From assembly GCA_013399895.1 (NCBI GenBank), contig VXBA01002618.1, positions 1,196,307 to 1,260,306 of the forward strand: a stretch of DNA of 64,000 nucleotides, written 5' to 3'. Each line of letters begins with the position of its first letter. Position 1 is the first letter of the stretch. A program made the position numbers and the translations under genes. Shown here piece after piece: positions 40,260 through 53,000 of this stretch. Origin of the DNA: Serilophus lunatus (Eukaryota > Chordata > Aves > Passeriformes > Eurylaimidae). The notes beneath the pieces were generated by a model, which saw only the letters and a list, made by a program, of their open reading frames with translations, was not told the origin of the DNA and ran no database searches.

Positions 40260-43200
40260 CTTGGTGCTTCTCTCGCCCGGCTCCTCTATTTAGAGCAGGG
40301 CAATTTTAGACTGCGAGACCTGGCCCCTGGAACTGGCCTTGCTGCAACTGGCAGCCGGCAGGTTCTGCGTGTTGTTGTAGGTGAGCTGTGAAGGAGGATG
40401 CAGAAGTAGCTGGGAGCTGGCCGGATTTATTAAAGCAGTATGCTGTGGTACTACCGTGGCTGCATTAGCCAAATTCCCAAATACCTCTGGGAATAAAAAT
40501 GGCCCCCAAGCACGCAGACACATATCCCTGATGGAAACCCTCTAAGATCTTTTGGGACTGTACAGCTCTCAGGATATTTGGTGCATCATCACATTCAGTT
40601 CTACAATGAGTCCAGTCAGAAAAATACACAATTTTTATCAGAGAGCATTAACCTGAGGATGAGGAGCTGACAATAACTTGCTCAGGTGGTTTTATCCCTT
40701 TCCAAGGTCAAACAAATAAACACTTTGAATGCAAATGATGAAATTATACATTCCTGGAAATTTCCCCAAACTGTAACAGATACATAACATTGGACATACA
40801 GGAAATAGGAAAGCCCCTGCCTTCATGACCCCCATCTCCTTCATGTTGCAACAAACATGAAGGCTTGTTGCAAATTTTGAGTTTCCAGGATCTGGTTTGG
40901 TGAGCATCAGCCACAGCCTTCAGCACATCCAGACCCATTTTTGCCTCAAGAAAGGCTTTGAGTCTTTGCTGAGGGACAAGGTCTGGGGAAGCAGGTTTGG
41001 GGATGTTCTGCCTTCAGAGGAAAGCATTATTGCTAACAGGAAAAAGAGATTTTTTTGCTTGTTTGTTTAACCTTGAATAACGGAGGAAGAGTGGGTTATT
41101 ATTTGATACGTAATGGTTGCTTGCATCTTCTGAGAACAATGGTTTGACACAGCTGGAAAAGAAAATGAAATTATAATGTTTGTAAAATAGTAGACAATGT
41201 TGCCTTTGCTACAGGCCTCGATTAGGCTTTTATTTATTCTTCACAGCTCAGATGTCACTGCTGTGTTTAAGAGGGTCAGGCACAGAACACAGGGGCAACA
41301 GTAACACACGAATCTTACAGAGAATAAGCAAGGATATTTTAAATGGTGGCTTGACTGGAGTTTTCAAAGTGGCTGTGGGAATATGAAATCCATGGTGCTG
41401 CTTTAGAAGCTACCAAGGCAGCTGGAGTTCTCTGTCTTACAAAACTTTGTAGAACTCAGCGAGTGCTCTTTCAAAACAAGATTTGTTTTTTTTTTTAATT
41501 TATTTTAACTTGAGAGGATGAAGATTCACTTTTTGCCAAGCAGCATCTCGTTCGGTTTGTGGTTTGAGCTCTCTCTTTCGGGGCGAGAGGCAGCTGACTC
41601 TGGGTCTGCGCTGCAAGCCCCACTCGCTCAATCTGCAGCAAATGCTGCCCCTGGTGTTTCCGAACGGGAAATATCCCAAAACCATCCCTCGGCTTTCCAA
41701 GTTTTTCCCAGAAGACCCTGGCGAATGTTCCCAGCCTCTGGATACAGCCATCAGTTTTTGACTGGTTGGTTGTCAATTTTCTTAAAAGCAAATTGTTCTT
41801 AACGTGATCGTAACATCCCTTATGATTTGTGTCACAGGCATTCTACTGAACGCACATCGGATAAAACATTTAACAGAACGGGGCTTGAACAATTTTTTCT
41901 TTCTGTTGACACTAATTTGTGACCTTTTTATGTGATCTTGTAATCTCACATGAGCTGTCATGCTTGAGCATCTTTTCTATATGAATTCCCTACTACTGTC
42001 AAAGCTCTGAGTTTCCCAGGCCGGCAGCCCCTTCCAGAGCAGCAAAGCACTTATTTGTCCTGGGTTCTCAGCTAGGAACTCTCACCATAGCCATCTCCTT
42101 GTGGTCCTAACTTTCCAAAAATGGAACAAAAAGACTGTGCTAAAGCTATGTCGCCCAAAATCTTGAGTTCATGCTTCAGTCTCAGTGCATACCCCATTTG
42201 TCTGTGTTTAGAAAATCACCTATGAAATTCACACTTATATTAACTCCACTGAAATGGCACATGCTTAATGTCAATCCTGAGGAGGATTTTGCAAACTTAG
42301 AGCTTTGGATTTTCAGCCATTTCCATTATTTGCTTTGAGCAAGGGTTCTTAGCTGTTTTGAAGGCTTACAGTTATATATACACGTATTTCCCGGGGTATT
42401 CCCAGCTAGGCAGGCTCATGTATCACGCTGTTCATCTGGCAACTTTGAAGCAGAATCTGACTGCACCCGGGTCAGTTTTCTTGTCCTTAATTTTTGGGCA
42501 CAAGGTGGATGCAATTGCTACTCTATTTAAACTGTAAAGTAAGCCATCTTGAACGCACATTTTTTTTTTTTTTTAAATTAAGAATATACTCCCAGGAGCA
42601 ATCTAAAGAAACTGTGTTTACTTCCTATTTAATAAACAACAGGGAAGAAATCCCAATATAACCCCACACCATAACTTACTAGCTAGACAATTACTAAAAT
42701 TCATATAAACTATTCTGAGGAATCACTGAAGGGGGTTATTTTCAGATTCTTTCAATATAATTTCACATATTTCTCATGTTATTCCTGGTTAGTAGATCAT
42801 ACTTTCTTACATTCTTTTGTCTAATCTCTAAATTCAGATTAGCAATTTGTATTTCTTTCTTCTCAATGCAAAATCAGAAAGTCAACTTTTTAAAGTCTCT
42901 TTTGTGTGTGCTGGATATTTCTCTTGGAGTGGTATTGTATGTGCATGTTTGTGTAGCACACGTACACCAGCACACCCACTCTGTTTATCTAGACAGATTT
43001 AAAGAAGGATAAATCTAGAAGTCTTTATTTATCCAAACAAAAGCAAACTAGAGGAGTTAAGCATGGGAATTGCCTGTAATTGCCTGCTGAACTGCTAAAA
43101 ATAGCTGCTTTTTGGAAACAGAAGCCTTCACTGTTGAAAAAGTGACAGTAACAGCTATCTACTATTAGCTTTCTTTCCAAAACCTGAAGGACGTGGGGAC

Positions 43201-45147
43201 AAAAATAATTTCTTTTCATACTTCACTGCAAGAACTGGACAGAATGTAGACCAAAAAGGGCCTTCTGTCCCAGAAGCATATCATGTTAGTAAGCCTGATT
43301 CTGAGCATAAATACCTTGTGTGAACTTCATCATTACCACCATCTCCAGTTACAGAACTTACACTAGAGCAGACTATCAAAACATTACAGGAACTAAAGTA
43401 ATTTCCAAGTACATCATTAATCACTCACTCCAAGTCTAATCACATACTGAGCTCTCTTTATTGTTCTGTTAGGACAGGTACTTTATCTTAATTAGAGCTG
43501 CTGTGTCAAAAATTAACACTAAAGACAATTTAAAATGTCCTATCAGAAGAAACAATTTTATTCTCTTACCTCCAAACTCCATTTAACTTCACTGATGTGG
43601 AAAAAAAAGCATGAAAGGCTGGTCAGATTTCTGATTTCTCCCATCATTAGATATCTGAACAAATTTTTTCTGCTAGAAATATTCTTACTGAGTATTTCTA
43701 TATATAGAAAATCTCAGGGGGCAAGAGTCCTCTTTGTGCTTCATGATGTACAAGCACTAGCATTAACAGACTGACCTGGAAAATTTCATCTAAATTTTTT
43801 ATATATTTCAACAATATTTTCATTTCCTGTGAAGACAAATGTAAACATGATGTAATGATACTTCATATTTGCTGTCTTGTAGAAACACTTCAGGTAAAAC
43901 AACAGCCACAAAAATCACTTCCTCCAATCTCAGTGAGGGAAATATCAGAGTTCAAGAGAGACTGTGCACACACAAACATCATCTCAGCCCCTCAAAATCA
44001 AATCAAATATGTTTCTTATTGAAATAGAAATCAGTGATGTCAATTTGAGGCATTTTCTTAGTCCTAGTGATACTACACACAAGATTAGTAAACCCATGAA
44101 GGCACTTTCTACCGAGAAACTTCAGCAGGATACTTTTGTATCCCTGGTAGCAACAGAAAAACATTGTTCTGGAAAAAAAATTGCTTGCAGAAACAAGAAT
44201 TAGATAGCTCGTGCATTCTAGGTGAATGAAGGTGGTAAACAAGGTCTAAGATATGGAAAAATAAGTAAAACTAATCACAAAAAAAATTTGGCCATTTTAA
44301 TTTTCAATCAAAATGTGTGTATTCTTGAAATATTACCTCAGCAAACCAGAATTCCCCAAACTTATTTTTTAAGTTGGTAGCAAGCAGTTTAAATGTAGCA
44401 AAATGAAGGAAGGGGAATAGAGAAGAAGTCCTTCAGCTTTGGCAACCTGCAAGATACATAGGAGACATACTAAATCTCAGAATTTTACATATCTAACTCA
44501 CAGTTATGGAGGAAGTATGGAAACATAAGTTTAACATAAGTTTACTTGAGAGCAAGCCTCAACCTGTATACTGAGAATTTTCATCCTGGTTTTGTAAATC
44601 TTGTATCTGTATCTGACACAAAGGAGAACTGATGCTATTAGTTCACCCTAATAGTATATAAACCACTGCTGTATTTCAACTCCTTAAGAAAGCAAAACCA
44701 GTTCATTTCTTACAACGAATGCTGAAAAAAAGGTATCGAATGACAAATCTAAGGTACAATCACTGTGAAAAACTCAGCAGATGTTCACTGTTAAGCTATA
44801 CACTTGTCAGCAGTTGCCTATCCAGTCAACAGATCTGTTCCCAGTAGAGTGGCAAAATGAATGCGGGGACTTCTTATGGACAAATGCAGGAGAAATCAGG
44901 CTTCATTAGTTTTGCTTCTAAGAGAGTAACCTATTAAAAGAATTCAGAGTGTTAACAGTACCTTTCTCAAGGTTGCTCAGCCACAAAAGACTAATAGAGT
45001 ATGTGCATACAGCAAGATGTAGGAACAGTTCCTAAGTGGATTCAAAATGCTGTGCCCTGCAACTTAACTTAGGCTACATCTGATTCATTTTATACACAGC
45101 ACAAAATACAGGGACATAAACATTGAATGACCTTACCTTACACACTT
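40260..45147. other. intergenic DNA between MAML2 promoter and CCDC82 3' end
   Basis: About 5 kb without recognisable exons. The segment 41520-41800 is somewhat GC-richer and open on both strands (41518-41802 plus, 41495-41791 minus), but neither translation resembles a known protein. A T run lies at 42560-42574. The rest is ordinary AT-rich avian DNA. Confidence 0.7.
42560..42574. repeat. T homopolymer in intergenic DNA
   Basis: Fifteen consecutive T's in the MAML2-CCDC82 intergenic stretch. No retrocopy body or target-site duplication is evident next to it. Confidence 0.9.
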
Positions 45148-45650
45148 CCCAGGATGGGGCATCCTCACCTCTGGGCAACCTGTGCCAGTGCCTCACCACC
45201 CTCACAGTAAAGAATTTCTTCCCTATATTCATCTATACCTATCCTCTTTTTGTTTAAAACTTGTTGCTTGTGCCATCACTATAGCCCTTGGTAAAAAAAG
45301 CCCCTCTCCATCTTTCTTGTAGGCCCCCTTTAAATACTGAAAGGCTACAATAAAGTCTTGCCAGAGCCTTCTCTTCACCCAACTCTGTCAGCCTGTCTTC
45401 ATAGGAGACGTGCTTCAGCCTTCTGATCCATTTAGTGGCCCTCTTCTGGATTTATTCAGCAGGTCCACGTCTTTCCTGTGCTGAGGACCCCAGGGCTGGA
45501 TGCAGTACTGCAGGTGAGATCTTACGAGTGGAGTAGAGCGGCAGAATCCCTAACTTTGACCTGCTGGCCAAGCTGGTTTTGATGCACCTCAGGACATGGT
45601 TGGTTTTCAGAGCTGTAAGCACACATTGCTGGCATATGTCTAATTTTTCA
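45148..45650 (-). mobile_element. CR1 LINE fragment, minus orientation
   Basis: The plus strand reads antisense CR1: GGATGGGGCATCCTCACCTCT, GGGCAACCTGTGCCAGTGCC, TCACCACCCTCACAGTAAAG, GTGGCCCTCTTCTGGAT, AGGTCCACGTCTTTCCTGTG and GACCCCAGGGCTGGATGCAGTACT. The terminal octamer repeat tail is missing, so it belongs to a different CR1 subfamily or is 3'-truncated relative to the 46189 copy. It lies in intergenic DNA between CCDC82 and MAML2. Confidence 0.85.
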
Positions 45651-46188
45651 GGATGGAGAATACCATAGTTAACTCCTCCTAACTCCTCAAAAATCTACTC
45701 TGATTTGAGTTTCATGTAATTCTGGTAAGCCATGTATCCTGCTTCTGAGTAACTCCTACTTTCTGGTAAGTTACACTGGAAGAATTCTTCCTTATCTTGC
45801 ATGGGCACGTTAATCCATTCTCTTAGGCTTGCAGTTACTGCAAGTTGTTGCCATTATGTTTGCACAACATAATTTGATATTTAAAATCTCAGTAAATTGC
45901 CTCAGCTGCTTATCAGAGACAGCAATGTGGGCCCATGTATTCATTTAGATGGTTAAGCCAGACTCGGTCTGTATGACGCCTATAATGTGACTCATCCCCT
46001 ACTCTCTCAAGAGAGGAATGACTATTGTGCTGCAAATGTAGTCAGGATTGCAGAATATTTCCCCAGTTGCCTTGCAACTGTCTATACTGATTCCTCAGAG
46101 GAGAAATAGATCTTTGCATTTGGTTTCTGTTTATTTCAACTACTATTCTAACTGGCTGGACTTACTTCCATATAATGAACAATAAGGA

Positions 46189-46596
46189 ATCACACAGAAT
46201 CACAGAATCAGTGAGGTTGGAAAAGACCTCTGAGATCAAGTCCAACCTTTGACCCAAAACCATCTTGTCTACTAGACAACGCACTAAGTGCCACATCCAG
46301 TCTTATCTTAAATACCTCCAGGGATGGTGACTCCATCGCCTTCCTGGGCAGCCCATTCCAGTGTATAATCACTCATTCTGTAAAGAACTTCCTCCTAATG
46401 TCTAACATAAACCTCCCCTGGCACAGCTTAAGACCGTGTCCTCTCATTCTCTCACTGATTACCTGGGAGAAGAGACCAATACTCAGCTCACTACAACCTT
46501 CTTTCAGGCAGCTGTAGAGGGCAATAAGGTCTCTTCCTGAGCCTCCTCCAGACTGAACAACCCCAGCTCCCTCAGCTGCTCCTCACAAGACTTGTA
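46189..46596 (-). mobile_element. CR1 LINE 3' fragment just downstream of CCDC82
   Basis: It starts at the CR1 tail in reverse complement (CACAGAATCACAGAATCAG) and follows the consensus through GGTTGGAAAAGACCTC, AATACCTCCAGGGATGGTGACTCC, CCTGGGCAGCCCATTCCAGTG and CCCCAGCTCCCTCAGCTGCTC, about 400 bases in all. Its 5' end is about 390 bases below the CCDC82 stop codon on the same strand, so it may be close to, or included in, a long CCDC82 3'UTR. Confidence 0.93.
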
Positions 46597-46599
46597 AGG

Positions 46600-46985
46600 T
46601 AAGGAAAGATGCAAGTCTTAAGTTCTTGTATAACACAGCTTTATCTTTCCAAATACACTCACTTCAAAAGATTTAACATATCCTACTTTTCCTATGATGG
46701 ATCTCAATATATACAGGTGGAAGTTTCATTTCACAAGTAAATACATACTGAGCTGTTATTTCCAAGAACAGAAGGAAACAAAGTGATTTATGCAGTAAGA
46801 CTGGAAGGACTGATTTGGTAAAATTTTGTGGTGTTATTAATGTCATAGATGAGAAAAAAAGATACAATACACTATCAAACTGTAGTTTAAAGGCATACAA
46901 CCGTAGAGTTAACACAGTCTAAACAGAACCTTGAATCTAAGCAAGAGAATCTTAAAGTGCATGCAGATAAAGCAGGCCTTTCAAC
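46600..46985 (-). other. CCDC82: CCDC82 3'UTR (minimum)
   Basis: Downstream of the stop on the minus strand there is no canonical AATAAA before the CR1 copy. The nearest hexamer variants are CATAAA (plus 46787-46792) and GATAAA (46640-46645). A canonical AATAAA (plus-strand TTTATT near 46130) lies beyond the CR1 copy. Either a variant signal is used or the 3'UTR runs through the CR1. Confidence 0.5.
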
Positions 46986-47051
46986 TTAATCGATTTTCTC
47001 TTCTTGGAAACTGTCTGCATCGTCCATGTAGCCTTCAAGATCATCATATCT
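46986..47051 (-). CDS. CCDC82: CCDC82 last coding exon (residues 449-469, stop)
   Basis: Acceptor TTTCATTCACAG|AGATATG. Encodes RYDDLEGYMDDADSFQEEKI, then D and a TAA stop at 46988-46986. It matches the human C-terminus ...LEEFLNFADYFQEEKFEL in position and in the final FQEEK motif. Confidence 0.95.
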   Translation of the reverse strand, partial: RYDDLEGYMDDADSFQEEKID

Positions 47052-50000
47052 CTGTGAATGAAATAAATCCTGTATTATTTTATCAAAGTTTAATAACTGT
47101 TACGTAAAGACTGCTTTTTCTTGTTCAACACATAGTAATGTGTTGAAGCATGTCAATAACAACTTAGGAGCAATGATACCTGAAAGCTTGCTAAATGCAA
47201 TTGTACTTCAAGTTATCTTAAAATACTTCATAAAATGTTTCTGAATAATCCAAAGTACCTCAGTGTAAACAAAAGTCTAGAGTATTCTTGCTGTGTCTTA
47301 TGTACATGTTTTGAATCTTTCTAAGTTACAGCTTGAGTTTGTTGTGTTGCTGCTTTCAAATGAAAGAGAAGCCTGCCCTCCACAGCCCAGAGATGATGAA
47401 GCTGTCAAAAAGCTTCATGTCAGAAGCTGTTACAAACTGTATGTGAGCACAGCAGCGTACCTGTGTTTGAATGACCCAGTCAGCAGAAATGGATGAATGG
47501 CTGAACTGAGTTGTATTATTAAAGGCCAGCAATTCAGAACTGTTCAACTAAACCAGATTTTTATCTCAACTTACTTTTATCTGCTTGAAAAAGGATACAT
47601 GAAATAATACCTTCTGAATCCACCCACTCTCTTCCAAGTGGCTGAAAAGCCGTTCTATAGTGTCTTTGACTGGTTCATCATCAACACCATCCAATCCAGC
47701 AACAGATGTGCAATCCACATACAGCTTGTACTTGAAGTGCTTCAAATTGTGATAAACTCTTGTACGATTGGCACACACCACACCAACCTTCAAAACCTAG
47801 GCCAGAACAAACACGTCATTCTCTCTGATTGAACTGATTATCTTGTTAATATATAGAATTGGTAAGTTAGTCTAGTAAGACTCAGTCAGTCCAGGAAATT
47901 TTTCCGAATAATGAAATAAACAGAGTAATGTTACATGCATAAAATCAACACAAACCCATGTAGTTTTCACAGCCACAGCACAACAATTTTTTGAGCAAGC
48001 AAGCAGCCAGCAAGTTTATGTAATGGCAGCTTATCAGTATGGTCGTCTTGCAAACACAACCATGTTTATAATTGCTGGTAGCTTCCCTGTCTCTAGGTGG
48101 AACTTTGTTACAAAATTAGTAACACTTTAGACAACCATCACATTGTGAAAGCTGAGGAAGAAAAATTATTTTTGCTTAATATGTCAGTACTAGGGACATG
48201 AAATACCAGTTTTAACATTTTGTAGACTGAATAAGTAAATATTTTTTCATTAAATACCTAAGACATATGACTCAAAACATTTACTTAGTAAGTATATAGA
48301 GAGTTTGAATTTCATGAAAATAAAATCTGAAAACAGAGGTTTTATACAATACAGACATTAAATCTGTAACTGTCTGGGAGGTATGGCTAGGCCATAATGC
48401 TGCAGAAATCAGTCTCTGCATCTCCCAGCTATTAGCAGTTCTATTTCTAAGATTTACATGCAGAAGAGACAGAACTGTCAAGTGGTACATATGCTTGTTA
48501 CTACACAATCAGAGCATGGATTAGAGCATGAATATCAGCACTAACATGAAAATACAGAATAATGTATTGGTTACAAGAATCTTTGGCCATCCTAAATCTT
48601 AACTAAGTGTATATGAAATCAGAGAAGTGGGGAGGGAGAAACGGTCAGTTTTTGCCTGCACTTCAAGACATCCTGTCTTTCACAGGTGTAGGTTTTGTCC
48701 CACTTCTGTAAGAACAGTAGTTCCAGTAGATACAGTGGCAAGTCAGAAGGGGATTCTAGTCCCTGTAAATGAACCGCAGGTGCACCCATTACTGCAACCC
48801 AAGTAACAAGCACGTAAATGGCTGAAGGTTGGAGTTCTTTGCATCAGTAATGCAAACTGCAGTTGTACTGCTATTTCAGATTGCACACACATATATAAAA
48901 GAACCAACCGTGTTATAAATTGAAAAATTATTTCTTCTGAGCCACAACAGTGATACCTTTTATTGCTGCCATTGGTAATAATCTGAATACTCTCAAATTA
49001 CAAGAAGCTGAAGTTTTAATTGATGCTTACAATCTGCCTTTTCGGGGAGCTTTTCCGGATGCATGACCAAATGTTTGCATCTTTGAGCAGTTCCCCAAAA
49101 CACCTCAACTACTTGTGCAGCACTAACTGTATCTACTGACAATGAAAGTAACAGAAAAGTACATTTCTAAAGATTACAGACACAAAATTTATACATATTA
49201 TTTGTATATTTTCTTAAATACATAAATATACTTAATTTCTTAAACGAATATACTTAATTTCTTAAATATAGTAACTGGCAGCTCAGTTGATAGCAGCAGG
49301 CATAATACCACGGAAGTAAAAAGAGACACACTCAAAAGAACTTTCAATCTGACCTACAGTAAATGGTTATTAACTAAAATTTTAAACATCTTGAGATAAA
49401 GAATGCCTACTACTATATTGTAATTCTCTTTGGTCATGTACACGTTGTACCTTTATGCAGCTCCATTTTCTCCTATCCCCAAAAATGAAAAGCTAAGGCT
49501 GCTGCAGGTGCTTCTGAAGTGCAAGACCTACCAACTAATGTTGAACCTCCATTTATTCAAACTTTCAGAAGTACCATTTCAAATACTGAAACAATCAAGA
49601 ACTAAGCTACAGCATTTCATAGAGCATTTCATAATTTTCAAGTATCCCAAGTAATGAGGTGTGGCATTTGGAACATTATCTGATGTAAAATAGGAGCTAC
49701 TATCCTGCATCAAAGTGATGGCCCAGTTCTTTCCCCTATGACAACAGATAGCAGGAGATATTTAGGAAGTTAGCATAAGATCCAGGACAAACACCAAAAC
49801 AATCATAGGATTACTATCCAGTTGCTGGCAGTCAAGAGTTAAAATAGTTCATATTAGCCCAGAAATCATGTTTCATAGAGTGAAAGAACTTTCTCCAAGA
49901 ACCCTTCTAATCCATTTTGGGACCCACTAATACTTTTCCCTTCCAAAATATCTTGTGGCAATAAGTTTCATAGCTTATTTATATGCGAGGTGTGAAGTAT

Positions 50001-53000
50001 TTTCACATTGGAGAAATGCCAAAGGCAAATGGCTAAATATTGTATAAATGTAACTATGCATTGTGTTTTTGAAGCAAGATAGTCTAAAAATACAATGCTA
50101 TTTCAGAATGCAGCTTTGGAAAGAATCTCAGTACTGTATTCAATCTAATTTTTTCCTCTTGCAGTTCTCAGTCCCTCTGTCCTAATGCTTAAGTTATCTA
50201 CTCAAGCTTGCCCTATCAGCCAAAGTTGTGTTAAATCACTTTGTATGGAATGCAGGAACATGGCCTGACAATAGCAAAACATGTAGTGACTGAATCCATG
50301 TCCTCTAAGCATGATTGTAAGCAGAACACCAAGAATGAGAGAGAAAACAGTTTATAATCCAAGTGACCCAGGAGCAAGGAGGTGTGGGGGACACCTGTAC
50401 CTCTAAACTGTTTGATTTCCGTGACCATGAAGAAATGAGAACTGGCAACTTACACAGTGAACAATCACTGCAAACCTAAGCAAAACTGGAACAGCTGTTT
50501 CTCTTCTCTTTCTATTGGCAAAGGAGAATACTTCAGAGATGAGAGAAAAGGAAAGTTTTATGTAGAAGAAGGGGGTTGGAGGTCTGTTTTTGTTCTCTTC
50601 ATATCTACTTTCCTTGGATATCTTCAAACAAATCTACAGAAGATAGCTCAGCTATGTGTTTCCATTCAACCTCATATGCCATTGCTGAACTGCCTTCTCT
50701 ATCAGTCAATTCAGTTTGTGAAATGCCAGTTTTATGTAGCTCTGTGAGCCTTTTTTAATTTTTTTCTTCTTTCTTTTTTTCTCAATTGACAGGACAAGTT
50801 GATCCACGCACTAGCAGAACTTTAAAGACAACTCGACAACGGTACTCTTAGTCTTAATTGCAGGTCACCATAAGAACACAAATGTTGCATTAAAAAGACA
50901 CTCCCAAAAATTACTGGAAAGTACTCAATTTACTCTCTGAGACTGTTTTACAGCCCCTGAGCTATAACGAGCATGCACATAGCAGACATGTCCTCAGGTG
51001 CTGGTGTACACAGAGTGAAAAAAACAATCATCTACTGTTCATCAGACAAAAATGAACTAGCAAGTTAAAGTTAGTTCAACAGTCAGTAGGATATTTCAAG
51101 TTTTTTCCAACAACACTATATGTAAGACAATATTTGGTCAGCAGTGAGGGAACTGCTACTGTAATTTCTCCAGTTAAATTGGAAGTTGAGTGAAGATTAA
51201 ATTCTTGTGCTCGTTCATTTATTATTTCTGGTTAGGTAAGGTATGCACTTAGCATAAAAACTGAAAATTTTTAAGTTGGCGATCTCCATTTAGAGACCTG
51301 TATGTAAGGAAGAATGTCTGTATGACAGACTGTAGTACCAGTGCTAGGATGATTGCAGAGGGCTTACTGCATTCCTGCAACAAACAAAGGGAAAGCCTTC
51401 CTAGAGAAGCCTAGCTCTCTTTACTGTCATGCATACACATACTTTTCAAAACAGAGTATCAGCAACTGCTGCTCAGAAGGGTCTATAATTAAGAAAAACT
51501 GGCACAGATTTTCCTAGCTCCTGCATTACATGCAGAGCCCAATATGATGACAAAATGGTAATCACACTGACACCCCTCAAATCTCTAAATTAGAAAATTT
51601 GCAAAGATCCAAACCATACGGGTTTGAGCCTCAGGAAAGCGTACTCCCAGCTGGACAAGGGCTTCAGTTTATTTTTACCTCAGAAATTCCATTATGCCTC
51701 ATTATCAAATATAGTGAAAAAAAGTCTTGTACTTCAGCTGTATTCAAAAATTCTTTTACACTCACAAAGAAAAGGAAAATACCATCTGCACCTCCTGAAA
51801 GAGAAAAAAGGCAGAATTTCGATACCAGCTTGGTAAACGACTGTAGCAATATTTTATTCTTGAGAAATTTGATTTTTTTCTTGATGCTTTGAGTTTTTTA
51901 TATGAGGTCACGAATTACATTGCCTAAGAAGTTCATAACAATCATAACAAATAGCTGTAAATTTGAAGGGAAGATCTCTAAACAGTAGAAATACTCGGGT
52001 TGTTAAGAATCAAGGTCTTCAGAAGGCTCAACTGTGGAATAAAATTATATTAAGTTATTATTAAATTATTTTAAGTGACTTCTCAAGTCACCTAAAATGA
52101 CTCCATAATGCAATATCATGTAACAACACGGAAGATGTCTTTCATTCCAGAATTATCATTTAAAATCCAAAATATTCTAGCAGAGGCAACTAGTGAGAAA
52201 AGGATGCAAGAGTACCTAAACAGGAATGTTCTCTAGTTTGGACAAGTAGTTCTCATAATGCAATAACAGAGAAAAGGCTCAATAAAATGTATTGATGTAG
52301 TTAGGAAAAAGTCTTCTTAAAAGGAGATCAGAAACTTCAAGCACCAATTCAACTGAGATGCCAAGATACCTTGTCCTGAGTGAAAGAATATCTACGTGGG
52401 AAATGGAGATGTTGAAAAAAATCTGAAGAATGAAGCAGTAAATTCTGACTAGGTTGCTCTTGGACTATGAGCATGGTGGCACTACTTCACTCAATTCTTG
52501 GACCTAGACCAAACAAGAACTGTTGGAGTGCACATGGACACTCCAAATGCTACAGGCATAGTAGACACAGAAATAGCAAACCTAGTGATCCCGTGTAGAA
52601 CAAACCTTACTTGCCACGAAACAGAAAACATTTGAAGGGAGATGACTGTCCACTATATAGAAAATTACTTTTACAATGTTTCTGAAAGCTGATCAATACA
52701 AGATTCCTGCTGAGAAGGTCTTTAAGGGCATTATAGGCATACACAAAGGTAAAGGGTTTTGAAGTGATCTAACTTCAGTGGAAAGGCATTCTGATATTTA
52801 GAATATATGTAAGTCTGAGGAAAATGTCCTTCCTGATTTAAAGCCTCAGACTCCTGGCATACAGACATAGGATTTATTCAAGATTTAAAAAAAAAGTCAT
52901 AGTATTTCTCTGGTACTTGGTGAAAACCATGCATGTGCAGAGCATCAGTCATGTAATTTCTTTACCACTGGTTTCCCTTCCTCTAAGAGATGTCTCTACT

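Larger units (their letters stand above)
37640..40260. promoter_or_regulatory. MAML2: CpG island of MAML2
   Basis: GC content and CpG density rise sharply from about 37640, peak at 38040-38340 and 39655-39990, and fall off by about 40260. The island covers the readable end of exon 1, the gap and the upstream flank. Within it, 39736-39778 carries a GCGGC-type repeat followed by GGGGGCGGGAGGCGGG, which offers overlapping GC boxes. No TATA box is evident, as expected of a CpG-island promoter. An A/C-rich tract (37940-38005) interrupts the island on the intron side. Confidence 0.8.

Noticed and set aside
41495..41802. Possible gene fragment open on both strands
   Set aside because: No similarity recognised in any frame; moderate GC explains the lack of stops.
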